Source: QQWI01 sp964522015
GTDB lineage: Bacteria > Bacillota > Clostridia > Peptostreptococcales > Acidaminobacteraceae
Length of the DNA stretch: 64,000 nt
Direction: 5' to 3'
Assembly (NCBI GenBank): GCA_964522015.1
Contig: CAZFST010000006.1
Span: forward strand, 76,096-140,095
Shown: one piece after another, positions 8,493-17,869 of the stretch
Numbering within the stretch: position 1 is the first letter of the stretch
Layout: every line of letters begins with the position of its first letter
Translations under genes and position numbers: made by a program
The notes under the pieces: model-generated
Told to the model about the DNA's origin: nothing
The model's database searches: none
Seen by the model: only the letters and a program-made list of their open reading frames with translations

Positions 8493-10184
8493 TTAGAGGT
8501 AAAGGGTTATAAAGATTTGTGTGCCTTTCCCGGGTTCGCTGATGATGTTGAAGGTGGACTGGTTTGCGTAAATCAGGGATAGGCGGTTTTTGACGTTGTC
8601 TAGGCCTACGCCCCCTAGATTTGGTTGGTTTTGACGTAATGCATCTTGATTGAAGCCAACGCCGTTATCGGTGATACTGATAATGAGGCATTGGCTATTT
8701 TTTATGGGGTCAAAATTTAACTTCGCACTGATAGTGACTAAGCCCTTGGTCCCTAGGGGTTTGATGCCGTGATAGATGGCATTTTCAACTAAGGGCTGCA
8801 GGAGTATTTTAGGCACTAGAATATCGGATGCATCTGGGTCCAGCTCTAAATTGTAGGTGAGTTTATCGCTGTAGCGTTTGCTTTGAATAAATAGATATTG
8901 TCTTGCATGATCAAATTCTTGTGAAAGGGGAATAAAGTCTTCTCCTTGACTCAGTGAAATTCTGAAAAATTTTGAAAGGGACTTGGTAATGGCAATCACG
9001 TTGTCGCTATCTTGGAATTCTGCCATCCAAACGATGGTGTCCAGGGTATTGTAAAGAAAGTGGGGATTGATTTGGCTATAAAGGACTTTGATTTCTGACT
9101 CTCTTAGGTAGCGTTCTTTTTCTTTGATGTCCTTCATTAAGTGCTGAATATTTGTGGCCATGGCACTAAAGCGATGGCTCAGTTGGTCAATTTCTAGATT
9201 GTTGGCAGGTTCAATGGTGACGGTTTCCAAATCAGTGGAAAAAGCCATCATGGCCTTTTGTAGGTTGTTAATGGGCTTTGTGATGGATGAGGCAATGACC
9301 ACACCGCTACCCAGAACTATCATAAGAAGGATGATGCCAATGGCCATGATAGTTTCGAAGATTTGTCTTCTGGCGACAGCCATTTGATCCAGGGATGACA
9401 TACCAACTAATAACCAATCGGCATTTTTTAATTGGTAATGATGGGTGAGTTTGTCCATGCCTTTATCATAGCCTGTGCCCATCTCACAGATAAGGATTAG
9501 TTTATCCTGTAGGGCCTTAGAATCGAAATAGGCTGGATTTTGGTGGTAGACCAGCTCATTGTTGACGGTTAAAATAAAAGCTTCACCTGTTGCGCCTAGA
9601 TTCAAATTGTTAAGTTGTTCTTCAATCACTTTGTACGAGAAGTCCAATAAAAACACACCTAAATGCTGACCATTTTCATCGAGTACTTCTTGGCCCACAG
9701 AAATGACCCAGGTGCTTTTGTCCATAGTAAAGTCGGTCCGCCGTATTGAGGTCAGTACAGGCATACCCATATTTGCCATGGCTAAGGCATACCAAGGTTC
9801 CTTTTCAAGTTGGTCGGTGTGTTTTACAAGTTCAGAGGAGTTAACGGAAGAATGGGAATTTAAAATGGTCTGTATCCGAACCATGATTCTTTGTCTTGCT
9901 GCTTGGTCATCACTTTTCAAAAATGCAATGGTATCAGGGTCCTGGGCGACTACCTTTGATAATGTTTTCAAGTTATCAAGGTATTGATCAATCAATCGAC
10001 CATTGTCATCTACAGAAGAGATGGTCTCACTCAAGGCTTCTTTTAAAAATAAGTCGCTGATGCTGACATATAAAACCGTCCCTAAGAGCGCAACTGCAAT
10101 TAGGCTGGTTAAAAAGTAATAGGCTGCAATTTGAAAGCGGAGGTATTTAAAAATTCTTGGTTTCCATAGGGGGAACTTGATCAT
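8493..10184 (-). CDS. YesM/LytS-type sensor histidine kinase
   Basis: 563 residues. Order: membrane helix (about 20-45), an extracellular Cache-like sensor (about 50-265), a second helix (about 275-300), HAMP, and a His_kinase domain with H375 in SQINPHFLYNTLD. The ATPase follows with N468 in LLQPLVENAIYHG and glycine boxes DNGVGF and GGVGLDNVKNRL. It pairs with the regulator whose gene overlaps its start by 38 bases; GAGG seven bases before 10184 supports this start. Genomic context suggests it senses oxidative or envelope stress. Confidence 0.93.
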   Translation of the reverse strand: MIKFPLWKPRIFKYLRFQIAAYYFLTSLIAVALLGTVLYVSISDLFLKEALSETISSVDDNGRLIDQYLDNLKTLSKVVAQDPDTIAFLKSDDQAARQRIMVRIQTILNSHSSVNSSELVKHTDQLEKEPWYALAMANMGMPVLTSIRRTDFTMDKSTWVISVGQEVLDENGQHLGVFLLDFSYKVIEEQLNNLNLGATGEAFILTVNNELVYHQNPAYFDSKALQDKLILICEMGTGYDKGMDKLTHHYQLKNADWLLVGMSSLDQMAVARRQIFETIMAIGIILLMIVLGSGVVIASSITKPINNLQKAMMAFSTDLETVTIEPANNLEIDQLSHRFSAMATNIQHLMKDIKEKERYLRESEIKVLYSQINPHFLYNTLDTIVWMAEFQDSDNVIAITKSLSKFFRISLSQGEDFIPLSQEFDHARQYLFIQSKRYSDKLTYNLELDPDASDILVPKILLQPLVENAIYHGIKPLGTKGLVTISAKLNFDPIKNSQCLIISITDNGVGFNQDALRQNQPNLGGVGLDNVKNRLSLIYANQSTFNIISEPGKGTQIFITLYL

Positions 10185-10965
10185 GGGCTTGCCTCACATT
10201 TTGCACAAATTGCTTTGGTGACATACCGTATGTTTTTTTGAATCTTGTGCTGAAGTAATTTACATCTTCAAAACCCACTGTTTCAGCGATTTCGTAGATT
10301 TTCAGTTGACTGGTCAATAAGAGAAGCTTGGCTCGCTCTAAGCGTTTTTGTAGGACAAAATCCTGAAAGGGTATGCCAAATGTGGTCTTAAAAAGGCTAC
10401 TCAGGTAACTAGGACTTAGATTGAGCTGTGACGCAAGAGCCGTTAAAGAAAAATAGGGATTGAAAAGTTCTTGGTCTAGCGCAGCTTGTATTTGAGATCG
10501 ATAGGCCCCATTCATACCTTGTTCAGTAGCCAGAGCATTTTGTTTTAATGCACTGATGACAGTTTCAGATAATGCTTCTCTTTTTACTTCTGTCTCATAC
10601 TTTTCAATCAGCTTAAAGAGGATATTTGAAATGTCTACTTTGCTAACTGGCTTTAAAACAAATTCATCAACGCCGATACGTAGGGCTGAAACGGCGTAAT
10701 CAAAGTAATCATAGCCAGTAATCATGGCAATTTTTGTACTGGGATTATGGGATTTTATTCGCTCTGCCAATTCTATGCCATTCATGAGGGGCAAATTGAT
10801 ATCCAGTAAAACCAACTGGGGGCTATGAGCCATATATAGCTCAAGCCCCTGTTGGCCATCTTCTGCTTCATAGTAGTTTCCTATTTTCAAAGATTCAAAA
10901 TTGATTAAAGTCATCATCCCACGTCTAATTAAGGGTTCGTCTTCAACAATGAGTAATTTGTACAT
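10147..10965 (-). CDS. YesN-type response regulator with AraC DNA-binding domain
   Basis: 272 residues. The receiver domain has D55 as phosphorylation site (LLDINLP) with K near FVLKP. A linker is followed by a double helix-turn-helix AraC domain ending in DVNYFSTRFKKTYGMSP. GAGG precedes the ATG. It is the fourth gene of a five-gene minus-strand operon after ccdA, thioredoxin and msrAB, and partner of the YesM kinase. Probably it regulates this operon or envelope genes; targets are not visible. Confidence 0.93.
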   Translation of the reverse strand: MYKLLIVEDEPLIRRGMMTLINFESLKIGNYYEAEDGQQGLELYMAHSPQLVLLDINLPLMNGIELAERIKSHNPSTKIAMITGYDYFDYAVSALRIGVDEFVLKPVSKVDISNILFKLIEKYETEVKREALSETVISALKQNALATEQGMNGAYRSQIQAALDQELFNPYFSLTALASQLNLSPSYLSSLFKTTFGIPFQDFVLQKRLERAKLLLLTSQLKIYEIAETVGFEDVNYFSTRFKKTYGMSPKQFVQNVRQAHDQVPPMETKNF

Positions 10966-10983
10966 GCTTGACCTCGTTTGGTT

Positions 10984-12108
10984 TTAGTCCACAAAGGGGA
11001 TAAATTCATTATACCCCAATTCAGCCATTTGACTTAAGGGTATAAAAAGAATAGAGGCGCTATTGATACAAAATCGCTTGCCACCTAATTCTAGAGGTCC
11101 ATCTTCAAACACATGACCCAAGTGACTGTCACCACTTCGACTTCTGACTTCAACCCGGACCATGTTAAAACTGGTGTCTTTATCGTATGTGACCACTTCT
11201 GGCACGATTGTTTTTGAGAAGCTGGGCCAACCGCAGGCAGAATCAAACTTATCCCGAGAGCTAAACAGGGGTTCACCAGTGGCGACATCAACGTATAGTC
11301 CGGATTCATATAAATCCCAATATTCATTGCCAAAGGCTCTTTCTGTTTCACCTAATTGCGTCACACTGTACTGGGCCTCAGTGAGTTTTTTCTTAAGCAC
11401 TTCATCGGTGGGTTTAGGGTATTTGTTTGGGTCAATAAGGGGCACATAGGCTGAGTCAAGGTTGATATGGCAGTAGCCATTGGGGTTTTTCTTGAGATAG
11501 TCTTGGTGGTATTCTTCTGCCGGCCCATAATTTAAAAGCATACTCACTTCAACTTGAATGGGTCTTTCATATTTAAGTTGTTCTTGGTCAATATACGACT
11601 CAATCAAAGCAATGTCATTTTTATCGGTAGTATAAATACCTGTTCGATACTGAAGTCCAATATCATTGCCTTGCTGGTTTTCACTGAGGGGATCAATCAC
11701 TTTAAAATAGTACTTTAGGATAGCTGGCAATCCAATAATGGAAGCATCATAGACTACCCGTACGGTTTCAGCATGACCGGTGTTAAAATAAGAAACGTCC
11801 TCATAAGTTGGGTTTTCTGTCTTACCATTTGCATAGCCGGAGGTCACTTCTTTGACACCTTCAATCCTTTCCATGTAGGCTTCCAGTCCCCAAAAACAGC
11901 CCCCAGCAAGATAAATCTCTTTGACCAGTTGATTTTTCCATTGGATGGGATCAGTGGTTTTAAGGGTGGCATTGGTCTTAGGGGTATTGGGTACACAAGC
12001 GGTTACGAGTGTGACAATTGCCAAGAGAAATACTAAAAACTGGCCCCCTTTGAGAGGGCCTTTTGATTTATTTGAGTGGGTGGACTTATCAAGTTTTTTA
12101 TTAAACAT
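10984..12108 (-). CDS. msrAB: MsrAB, fused methionine sulfoxide reductase lipoprotein
   Basis: 374 residues. The signal sequence ends in the lipobox LVTAC (C38), so it is an extracytoplasmic lipoprotein. The MsrA domain has the catalytic GGCFWG (C71) and the MsrB domain GCGWPSF, SGDSHLGHVF and catalytic RFCINSAS (about C347). The two domains reduce the S and R forms of methionine sulfoxide. The usual second CxxC zinc pair of MsrB is not apparent. Electrons are likely supplied by the neighbouring thioredoxin lipoprotein and CcdA. Confidence 0.95.
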   Translation of the reverse strand: MFNKKLDKSTHSNKSKGPLKGGQFLVFLLAIVTLVTACVPNTPKTNATLKTTDPIQWKNQLVKEIYLAGGCFWGLEAYMERIEGVKEVTSGYANGKTENPTYEDVSYFNTGHAETVRVVYDASIIGLPAILKYYFKVIDPLSENQQGNDIGLQYRTGIYTTDKNDIALIESYIDQEQLKYERPIQVEVSMLLNYGPAEEYHQDYLKKNPNGYCHINLDSAYVPLIDPNKYPKPTDEVLKKKLTEAQYSVTQLGETERAFGNEYWDLYESGLYVDVATGEPLFSSRDKFDSACGWPSFSKTIVPEVVTYDKDTSFNMVRVEVRSRSGDSHLGHVFEDGPLELGGKRFCINSASILFIPLSQMAELGYNEFIPFVD

Positions 12109-12132
12109 TGTTTACCTCCGTCATGTGGACAG

Positions 12133-12696
12133 TTACTCGAACATCTTTTCAATATTTGCCTTGTCTAAATGGCCTGGTTGAACGGATAACAATTGACCAT
12201 CTTTATCGATAAATGCAGATGTTGGATAGGCACGTACCCCATATACTTTTGAAACATCGCCATTCACATCAAGTAGTACATTTATATTTTTGTATTCCAG
12301 TCCTGCAAACCATGTTTTAAAATCTGCTTCGTTTTGCTCCCCATTATAATCAGGTGAAACAATGGTGATTACCTCAAAGCCATTGTCCTCAGCTGAGAGT
12401 GCATCCATATCTTCAAGACCTGCTAAGCAAATGGAGCACCAGGAAGCCCAGAATTTAATGTAAACCGGTTTGCCATTAAAGGAAGATAAGGTAACGGTTT
12501 CACCTTTTAGATTCATTAAAGCAAAGTCGTGGGGAAGTTCTGATTTCATCATTACTTCAGTTGAATCTTTCGACATATTAGCTGCATCCGTGGAATCAGG
12601 CGCAACAGCGACTTCTTTTTTTAGACCAGCGCAACCCATTGCCACCACTGCGATTAAAAAAATACTAAGAACTAGTAAAAGTGAATTTCTTTTCAT
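12133..12696 (-). CDS. Thioredoxin-like lipoprotein (TlpA/ResA type)
   Basis: 187 residues. The signal peptide ends in AVAMGC (lipobox) and a thioredoxin fold carries the redox site WASWCSIC. It has the AhpC/TSA-Redoxin pattern of ResA and pneumococcal Etrx proteins. Placed between ccdA and msrAB, it is best read as the shuttle that takes electrons from CcdA across the membrane and re-reduces MsrAB. Confidence 0.93.
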   Translation of the reverse strand: MKRNSLLLVLSIFLIAVVAMGCAGLKKEVAVAPDSTDAANMSKDSTEVMMKSELPHDFALMNLKGETVTLSSFNGKPVYIKFWASWCSICLAGLEDMDALSAEDNGFEVITIVSPDYNGEQNEADFKTWFAGLEYKNINVLLDVNGDVSKVYGVRAYPTSAFIDKDGQLLSVQPGHLDKANIEKMFE

Positions 12697-12713
12697 AAGA
12701 GACCTCCAATCTG

Positions 12714-13388
12714 CTATAGCAGTTTCTCAAACCAAAGTGTAAAAGTTTGAAGTTGTCTGGTAATGATTAAAAAGCCCATAAAGACAATGAGTAAACCACC
12801 GATGCGCTTAATGGGTAAAAGGTATTTTTCCAGTGCCCCCATGTGCTTTACAAGTACATTTGAGAGTAAGGCAATGATGATAAAGGGTACAGCTATGCCT
12901 AGGGTATATAAAAACATCAGCCATGCCCCGTAGAAAATTTGACTGCTTTGGGCGGCAACCAGTAAGACTGCACCCAGAACAGGTCCAACGCAAGGGGTCC
13001 AAGCGAAGCTAAATGTCAAACCGATCCAAAAAGAAGAGAAGTAGCTATGGCCTATAAAAAGTCTGAATTTTGTTGTCATATATCGCTCTAAAAAAGGGAT
13101 TCTCAGCACATCCATCTGATGAAGCCCCATCAGTATGACGATGGTTCCCATAATCCAGTAAAATGAGTCCAGTTGAAATAATTGCCCAATGGCACCGACC
13201 CCAAATCCCAATGTGATAAAGGTAACCCCTAGGCCAAGAACAAAGAAGGCAGTTCTTAGAAAAGTCTCAAGGGGGTTCTTGGAGTAGTCTGTCAGGACAC
13301 CAATGTAGGCAGGCATTAAAGCGTAGGTACAGGGGGCGAAAAACGAAAGCAGACCAGCAATAAAAACGGTGCTCATGTAAAGGGTCAT
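12714..13388 (-). CDS. ccdA: CcdA, membrane thiol-electron carrier
   Basis: 224 residues with about six membrane helices and the two redox cysteines of the CcdA/DsbD core, in FFAPCTYALMP and in FAWTPCVGPVLG. It moves electrons from cytoplasmic thioredoxin to extracytoplasmic thioredoxin-like proteins. First gene of the operon ccdA, thioredoxin, msrAB, regulator, kinase. A Fur-like box lies in its promoter region. Confidence 0.94.
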   Translation of the reverse strand: MTLYMSTVFIAGLLSFFAPCTYALMPAYIGVLTDYSKNPLETFLRTAFFVLGLGVTFITLGFGVGAIGQLFQLDSFYWIMGTIVILMGLHQMDVLRIPFLERYMTTKFRLFIGHSYFSSFWIGLTFSFAWTPCVGPVLGAVLLVAAQSSQIFYGAWLMFLYTLGIAVPFIIIALLSNVLVKHMGALEKYLLPIKRIGGLLIVFMGFLIITRQLQTFTLWFEKLL

Positions 13389-13441
13389 TTAAATCACTTC
13401 CTTCCAAAGGATTATGTTTATTAATCTTATTTATTAATACC

Positions 13442-13480
13442 ATTATAGTCCTATTCGACAGCAATTGATATTAATTCTCA
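13442..13480 (-). promoter_or_regulatory. ccdA operon promoter with Fur/PerR-like box
   Basis: On the minus strand TATAAT (13447-13442) is the -10. The -35 region is poor but is covered by a 15-bp dyad at 13466-13480, TGATATTAATTCTCA on the plus strand. It matches the Fur consensus TGATAATNATTATCA at 12 of the 14 fixed positions. A PerR or Zur site would look similar. Binding here would repress the methionine-repair operon, and perhaps the divergent small gene at 13600. Confidence 0.5.
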
Positions 13481-13522
13481 TATGGAAAGTCTTTGTTTTC
13501 AAACGGTTAATAGTATAAAATT

Positions 13523-13576
13523 AAAAGTAGCATCATAGAATAGAAAGTAGCATCATGAAATTAAAAGTAGCATCAT
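13523..13576 (+). repeat. Three direct repeats in the leader of the PC4-like gene
   Basis: AAAGTAGCATCAT occurs three times with a spacing of about 20 bases, and the ribosome binding site region repeats part of it (GGAGGCATCATG). The period is near two DNA turns, so it may be an operator or a small slippage product. Low information, reported as seen. Confidence 0.6.
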
Positions 13577-13599
13577 AATATAATTGAGGAGGCATCATG

Positions 13600-13821
13600 A
13601 TGGCAGAAATTAAATTTGAAATCAAAGAGACGATTGGGGTTCTTTCTGAATCGGCAAAGGGATGGTCTAAGGAACTGAGCTTGGTCAGTTGGAATGACAA
13701 GCCAGCAAAATTTGATTTAAGGGAATGGGACCCAGCCCATCAAAAGATGGGTAAAGGGATGACCCTTACCTCTGATGAGATCAAAAAACTCCGTGATTTG
13801 CTGAATGGATTGGAGCTGTAA
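13600..13821 (+). CDS. YdbC-like PC4-family nucleic-acid-binding protein
   Basis: A 73-residue protein resembling Lactococcus YdbC, a single-domain PC4 homologue that binds single-stranded DNA and RNA as a dimer. Seen: the strand pattern of a PC4 fold, GWSKELSLVSWN and KFDLREWDP. GAGGAGG is seven bases before the ATG at 13600; an ATG one codon earlier is too close. Role in vivo unknown, often assumed to be transcription or DNA repair. Confidence 0.8.
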   Translation: MAEIKFEIKETIGVLSESAKGWSKELSLVSWNDKPAKFDLREWDPAHQKMGKGMTLTSDEIKKLRDLLNGLEL

Positions 13822-13890
13822 TCAGCCCTCATGTAACCTGCTTTATGGCAGTCACAGATAAATGCACTTCAAAATGAGGGGACTGATCAT

Positions 13891-15312
13891 ATGCATGTAG
13901 GAAAGACCAAACAGATTATTTCAGATATAAAGTTGAGAATCAAAACTGGGCAGTGGCACCACGGGTTTGTGATACCTTCTCAAAGAGAGTTAGCCCTTCA
14001 GTATGGGGTCAATAGAAGTACCATTGTTGAAGTGATTGAAATATTGAAATGTGACGGTTTACTTGAAACCAGAGGGCGCCAAGGGACTGTGGTCTTAAAG
14101 TCAGGGTGGTCTCTGGTTGCCAGTGAAAAAACCCGGCACTGGGGAGAGTCAATTGATTCAGGTTTTTATCAAGCCAATCAACCGACCATTCAGGCCATCA
14201 ACCGACTTGAGTTTGACTCACGTTACATTCGTTTGGGGACAGGGGAGCTTTCACCTTTACTTTACCCAAAAGATGAAATGGAAGACATTCTATCAACTGT
14301 CGGTTCTACAATTCAAAATATGGGTTATGAATGCCCTAAAGGTTCCTTGGATTTGAGACAGGCTGTCAGTGATTATTTAAAAGGTATTGGGATTGAGGCA
14401 TCTTGTGAAAGCATACTCATTGTATCAGGGTCCCTGCAAGCCCTTCAGCTGATCAGCATCGGACTGATGTCCCCAGACTCTAGGCTCTTTACTGAAAGTC
14501 CTTCCTACGTCAAGTCCCTGAATACCTTTCAATCGGTGGGCATTGGTCTTGAGGGGGTGCCTTTAGATCAGGAAGGCATATCCCTGGACCATTTGTTGAA
14601 AGCTCTGGTAGCAAGTAATTCTCTGGACAACGTGCTCTACACAATCCCGACATTTCATAACCCCACCGGAAGAGTCATGAGCGAATTACGTAGGAAGGCA
14701 TTGCTTAAATTTTGCGCTGCTTATGATTTACCCATCATTGAGGATGACGCATATCGGGAGTTGTGGTTGGATACACCACCCCCAAGTCCACTGAAGGCCA
14801 TGGATGACAGCGGTAATGTTCTTTATTTGGGCACGGTTTCAAAGTCTTTAGCCGCGGGATTTAGAATTGGTTGGGTAGTCGGGCCAGAGTCAGTCATTTC
14901 GCGACTTGGAGATATTAAAATGCAGCTAGATTACGGCGCCAGTTCCATTTCACAGGCAATTGTTGCACAGTGCTTGAAGACAGGTTTTTATGCACGAAAT
15001 CTTATCTCTCTAAGAAAACAACTGAGAGATCGCAGGCAACTAACACTGGATCTCTTGGAAATGCACTATACAAGCATTGCCACTTGGGAACCGCCAATTG
15101 GTGGGTTTTATATATGGCTAAAGCTTAAAAGCAGAATTTCATCAAAAATACTCTTTAAAAAAGCCTTGGAAAAAATGATATTGATCAATCCTGGCGATAT
15201 CTATGATTATGAAAAAAATGACCATTTGCGTATTTCTTATGCCTATGCCAGCGAGGAAGAGCTCAATAGCGCCTTGCCAATATTAGCGGAAATCATAAAA
15301 AGTTTGATTTGA
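13891..15312 (+). CDS. MocR-type regulator (GntR helix-turn-helix fused to aminotransferase fold)
   Basis: 473 residues. The N-terminal winged helix of GntR type (about 5-70, PSQRELALQYGVNRSTI) is joined to a class-I aminotransferase domain. The PLP lysine is in LGTVSKSLAAGFRIGW and the cofactor Asp/Tyr region in IIEDDAYREL. Members use PLP or amino-acid adducts as effectors rather than catalysing. It precedes a LysE-type exporter, so control of amino-acid export is the likely job. GAGGGG lies before the ATG. Confidence 0.92.
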   Translation: MHVGKTKQIISDIKLRIKTGQWHHGFVIPSQRELALQYGVNRSTIVEVIEILKCDGLLETRGRQGTVVLKSGWSLVASEKTRHWGESIDSGFYQANQPTIQAINRLEFDSRYIRLGTGELSPLLYPKDEMEDILSTVGSTIQNMGYECPKGSLDLRQAVSDYLKGIGIEASCESILIVSGSLQALQLISIGLMSPDSRLFTESPSYVKSLNTFQSVGIGLEGVPLDQEGISLDHLLKALVASNSLDNVLYTIPTFHNPTGRVMSELRRKALLKFCAAYDLPIIEDDAYRELWLDTPPPSPLKAMDDSGNVLYLGTVSKSLAAGFRIGWVVGPESVISRLGDIKMQLDYGASSISQAIVAQCLKTGFYARNLISLRKQLRDRRQLTLDLLEMHYTSIATWEPPIGGFYIWLKLKSRISSKILFKKALEKMILINPGDIYDYEKNDHLRISYAYASEEELNSALPILAEIIKSLI

Positions 15313-15330
15313 AGGACTTACTCAGTTTGG

Positions 15331-15378
15331 TTTGGTTCCAAATCAAGTTTGGTTGGGTAAAATTTTGAACTTTGGTCC
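15331..15378 (+). promoter_or_regulatory. Candidate MocR operator: repeated TTTGGT motifs before lysE
   Basis: TTTGGTT occurs at 15331 and 15348 and TTTGGTCC at 15371, all in the same direction between the MocR gene and the exporter. MocR regulators often bind direct repeats, so these are candidate sites. Only three short matches, hence low confidence. Confidence 0.3.
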
Positions 15379-15447
15379 TGTTCCCACATGATTGAATGGT
15401 GATATGATGTGTCCATCGAGTTTAAAACAGATTATGGGGTGCTAAAA

Positions 15448-16056
15448 ATGGGACAGTTTCTATTACAGGGTTTTTTAGTTGGCTTAGCTTATGTGGCGCC
15501 AATTGGCATGCAAAACGCTTATGTAATCAACTCAGCAACAAAGTTTTCAAAAGCGAAGGCCATACAGGTGGCTTTAATCACGATCTTCTTTGATATTACC
15601 TTGGCATTAGCCTGCTTTTTCGGAGTGGGATTGCTGCTGGACCGCTTTATATTTTTAAAGCAGCTCATCATCATTTTTGGTGGCCTAGCCGTTTGTTACA
15701 TTGGGTTTACCCTGATTAAAAGCAAAACCACAGGGCTAGGGGAATCAAATCTCAAAGTCTCTCTTTGGGCCAATGTGGTGATGTGCTTTACTGTAACCTG
15801 GCTGAATCCTCAAGCCCTGATTGACGGCACAATGCTCCTCAGTGGTTTTAAGGCAAGTCTTAAAATCTTTGAAGGGTACTATTTTATCACCGGTGTGGTG
15901 CTGGCCTCCACATTATGGTTTATGAGCTTGGTTTTGATTGTATCCCGATTTAAAGATAAGATGACCCCAAAGGTATTGACCATGATCAATCGTGTTTGCG
16001 GTGTTGTCATCTTGATCTTTGGTCTTAAAATTTTTATGTCTTTTTTTTACCCCTGA
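15448..16056 (+). CDS. LysE/ArgO-family amino-acid exporter
   Basis: 202 residues, about six membrane helices, with the family start LVGLAYVAPIGMQNAYVIN (compare PIGxQN in LysE). It exports basic or other amino acids. The ATG at 15448 is preferred over an upstream GTG (15409) because it begins at the first membrane helix and GGGGTG lies just before it. It follows the MocR regulator, its probable controller. Confidence 0.88.
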   Translation: MGQFLLQGFLVGLAYVAPIGMQNAYVINSATKFSKAKAIQVALITIFFDITLALACFFGVGLLLDRFIFLKQLIIIFGGLAVCYIGFTLIKSKTTGLGESNLKVSLWANVVMCFTVTWLNPQALIDGTMLLSGFKASLKIFEGYYFITGVVLASTLWFMSLVLIVSRFKDKMTPKVLTMINRVCGVVILIFGLKIFMSFFYP

Positions 16057-16161
16057 TTTCACTGGATACCTTGACCAATCTTCTAATCCATTTATAATGT
16101 TGGCCCTGGCAATAAATGCTATAATTAGTATAGCCATATTTCCAGTTGGGGGTAAAATCAA

Positions 16162-17820
16162 ATGCAGTTTAATGCTATCAAAGTCTGGTTAACACAATGC
16201 TTCTGGTTTTTCAGCCGTCAAAAAACACCGAGTACCTTGCCAATCAAAAAGACTACCCTAGAAGACATTGAAAGTTTTTATGGCACTCACCCCCTGTCCC
16301 CTGAAAGAGGGATAAAGATTGATGCCATTACTTGGAACGACTTAAATATGACCTCGCTCTTTACAAAGCTTGCTAATTGTTATACGTCAGCAGGGCAACA
16401 TTGGCTATTCGCGGCACTACACCACACCCTTTATCAAAAGGATGATCTTGAAAAGAGGCAAGCCACCTTGAAGGCGCTGACGGACCTTCAAAGCGCCCAA
16501 CCCAAGAGTTTTAGTCAACTTGAAACCACCCTGTGTCGTATTGGGGCCACAAAAGCCAACACATTAGAACAACTTGACCATCACATAAAAAGCAATACAG
16601 GCCTACTGGTACTGGTCAAATGCCTTCGTTATAGCTGGATAAGTGCCATCCTGTACACTGTGATGACCTATACTGCAACTTATTTACCATTTCATCAATT
16701 GAGTCTAACGGTCTCCTTACTACTCTCAGGTATCAATATTCTTGTCCACTACGGGATTAGTAGCCGCATCGGAGAACAGATTAAAGCCTTAAGCTACATT
16801 AGTTGCCTTTTAGGTAGCGCTTCAAAGATTGAACAGTTGATCAAACCTGTACTACCACTACATAGTAAACAGCTTTTGGGGGTTAGTAAAAATCTTAAGT
16901 CCTTGATAAATCAGAGCAAAGGGGCAATGGATTTAGCTGGAGGGATGGTAGAATTTGAGTACTTGAAAATCCTCATGTTATCTAAAACAATTGCTTACCT
17001 TAAATCTGCCGGCACCCTACAAGGTAAAGTTGCTGATGTTCATCAGCTCTACTCCCTGATTGGTGAAATTGATGGGCTAATTTCCATTGCGAGATATCAT
17101 CTTGTAGCACAAAGTGATCATTTGCGTAATGACTTTGCGGCCCTTTGCTATCCAAGTTTTAGTTCTCTGGAAAGCAAAAGGTTGGGAACGACCTCGGGAT
17201 TACGTGTTGAAGCCATTTATCACCCTTTGTTAGAAAGTCCCGTGTGCAATGATATCGAGTTAAATCAGAGCATCATTATTACTGGTTCAAATATGAGTGG
17301 AAAATCAACCTTTCTCCGTGCATTAGCCATCAGCGCCCTTTGTTCACAGACCATTTGTACGGCGTTTGCAAAGCGTTATACCAGTGTACCCTTCAGCATT
17401 ATTTCTAGTATCAGCCTGAATGACAATGTTAGTGAGGGTAAGAGTTATTATCTTGCTGAGGCCCAGGGGATATTGCGTATGCTACAATCACCAAAACTGC
17501 CAGGTGTTCAGAATTTATTTTTTATTGATGAGATTTTTAAGGGCACCAACGCCAACGAAAGGGTTATTGTAGCTTCAGAGATTTTGAATCAGCTCGAGGC
17601 TCAAGGAGCACTTGTAGTGGTGACAACACACGATCTACAAATTTTAGAGAACTTAGCTGACTATCAACCCTATTATTTTACGGAAAATGTTACGGATGAA
17701 GCTATGACCTTTAGCTATAAGATACATAGTGGCAAGAGCCACACGCAAAATGCCATTAAGATTTTAGCCTATCTGAAATATCCCAAAGAGTTGATTGTAC
17801 GGATGACTGAGCGGGGGTAG
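16162..17820 (+). CDS. Membrane-embedded MutS-like ATPase
   Basis: 552 residues. The C-terminal third is a MutS ATPase: Walker A TGSNMSGKST, the NVSEGKSYYLAE signature, Walker B LFFIDEIFKGTN and the switch VVTTHD. The mismatch-recognition and connector domains of true MutS are absent. The helical lever-like middle carries two probable membrane helices (about residues 150-195, with LSLTVSLLLSGINILVHYG). This fits the uncharacterised MutS-related membrane group. A role in mismatch repair should not be assumed. Confidence 0.85.
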   Translation: MQFNAIKVWLTQCFWFFSRQKTPSTLPIKKTTLEDIESFYGTHPLSPERGIKIDAITWNDLNMTSLFTKLANCYTSAGQHWLFAALHHTLYQKDDLEKRQATLKALTDLQSAQPKSFSQLETTLCRIGATKANTLEQLDHHIKSNTGLLVLVKCLRYSWISAILYTVMTYTATYLPFHQLSLTVSLLLSGINILVHYGISSRIGEQIKALSYISCLLGSASKIEQLIKPVLPLHSKQLLGVSKNLKSLINQSKGAMDLAGGMVEFEYLKILMLSKTIAYLKSAGTLQGKVADVHQLYSLIGEIDGLISIARYHLVAQSDHLRNDFAALCYPSFSSLESKRLGTTSGLRVEAIYHPLLESPVCNDIELNQSIIITGSNMSGKSTFLRALAISALCSQTICTAFAKRYTSVPFSIISSISLNDNVSEGKSYYLAEAQGILRMLQSPKLPGVQNLFFIDEIFKGTNANERVIVASEILNQLEAQGALVVVTTHDLQILENLADYQPYYFTENVTDEAMTFSYKIHSGKSHTQNAIKILAYLKYPKELIVRMTERG

Positions 17821-17869
17821 TTGTGTTACAATGATATTGTAAAAAAATAGAAAAAAAGGGGGCATCATT

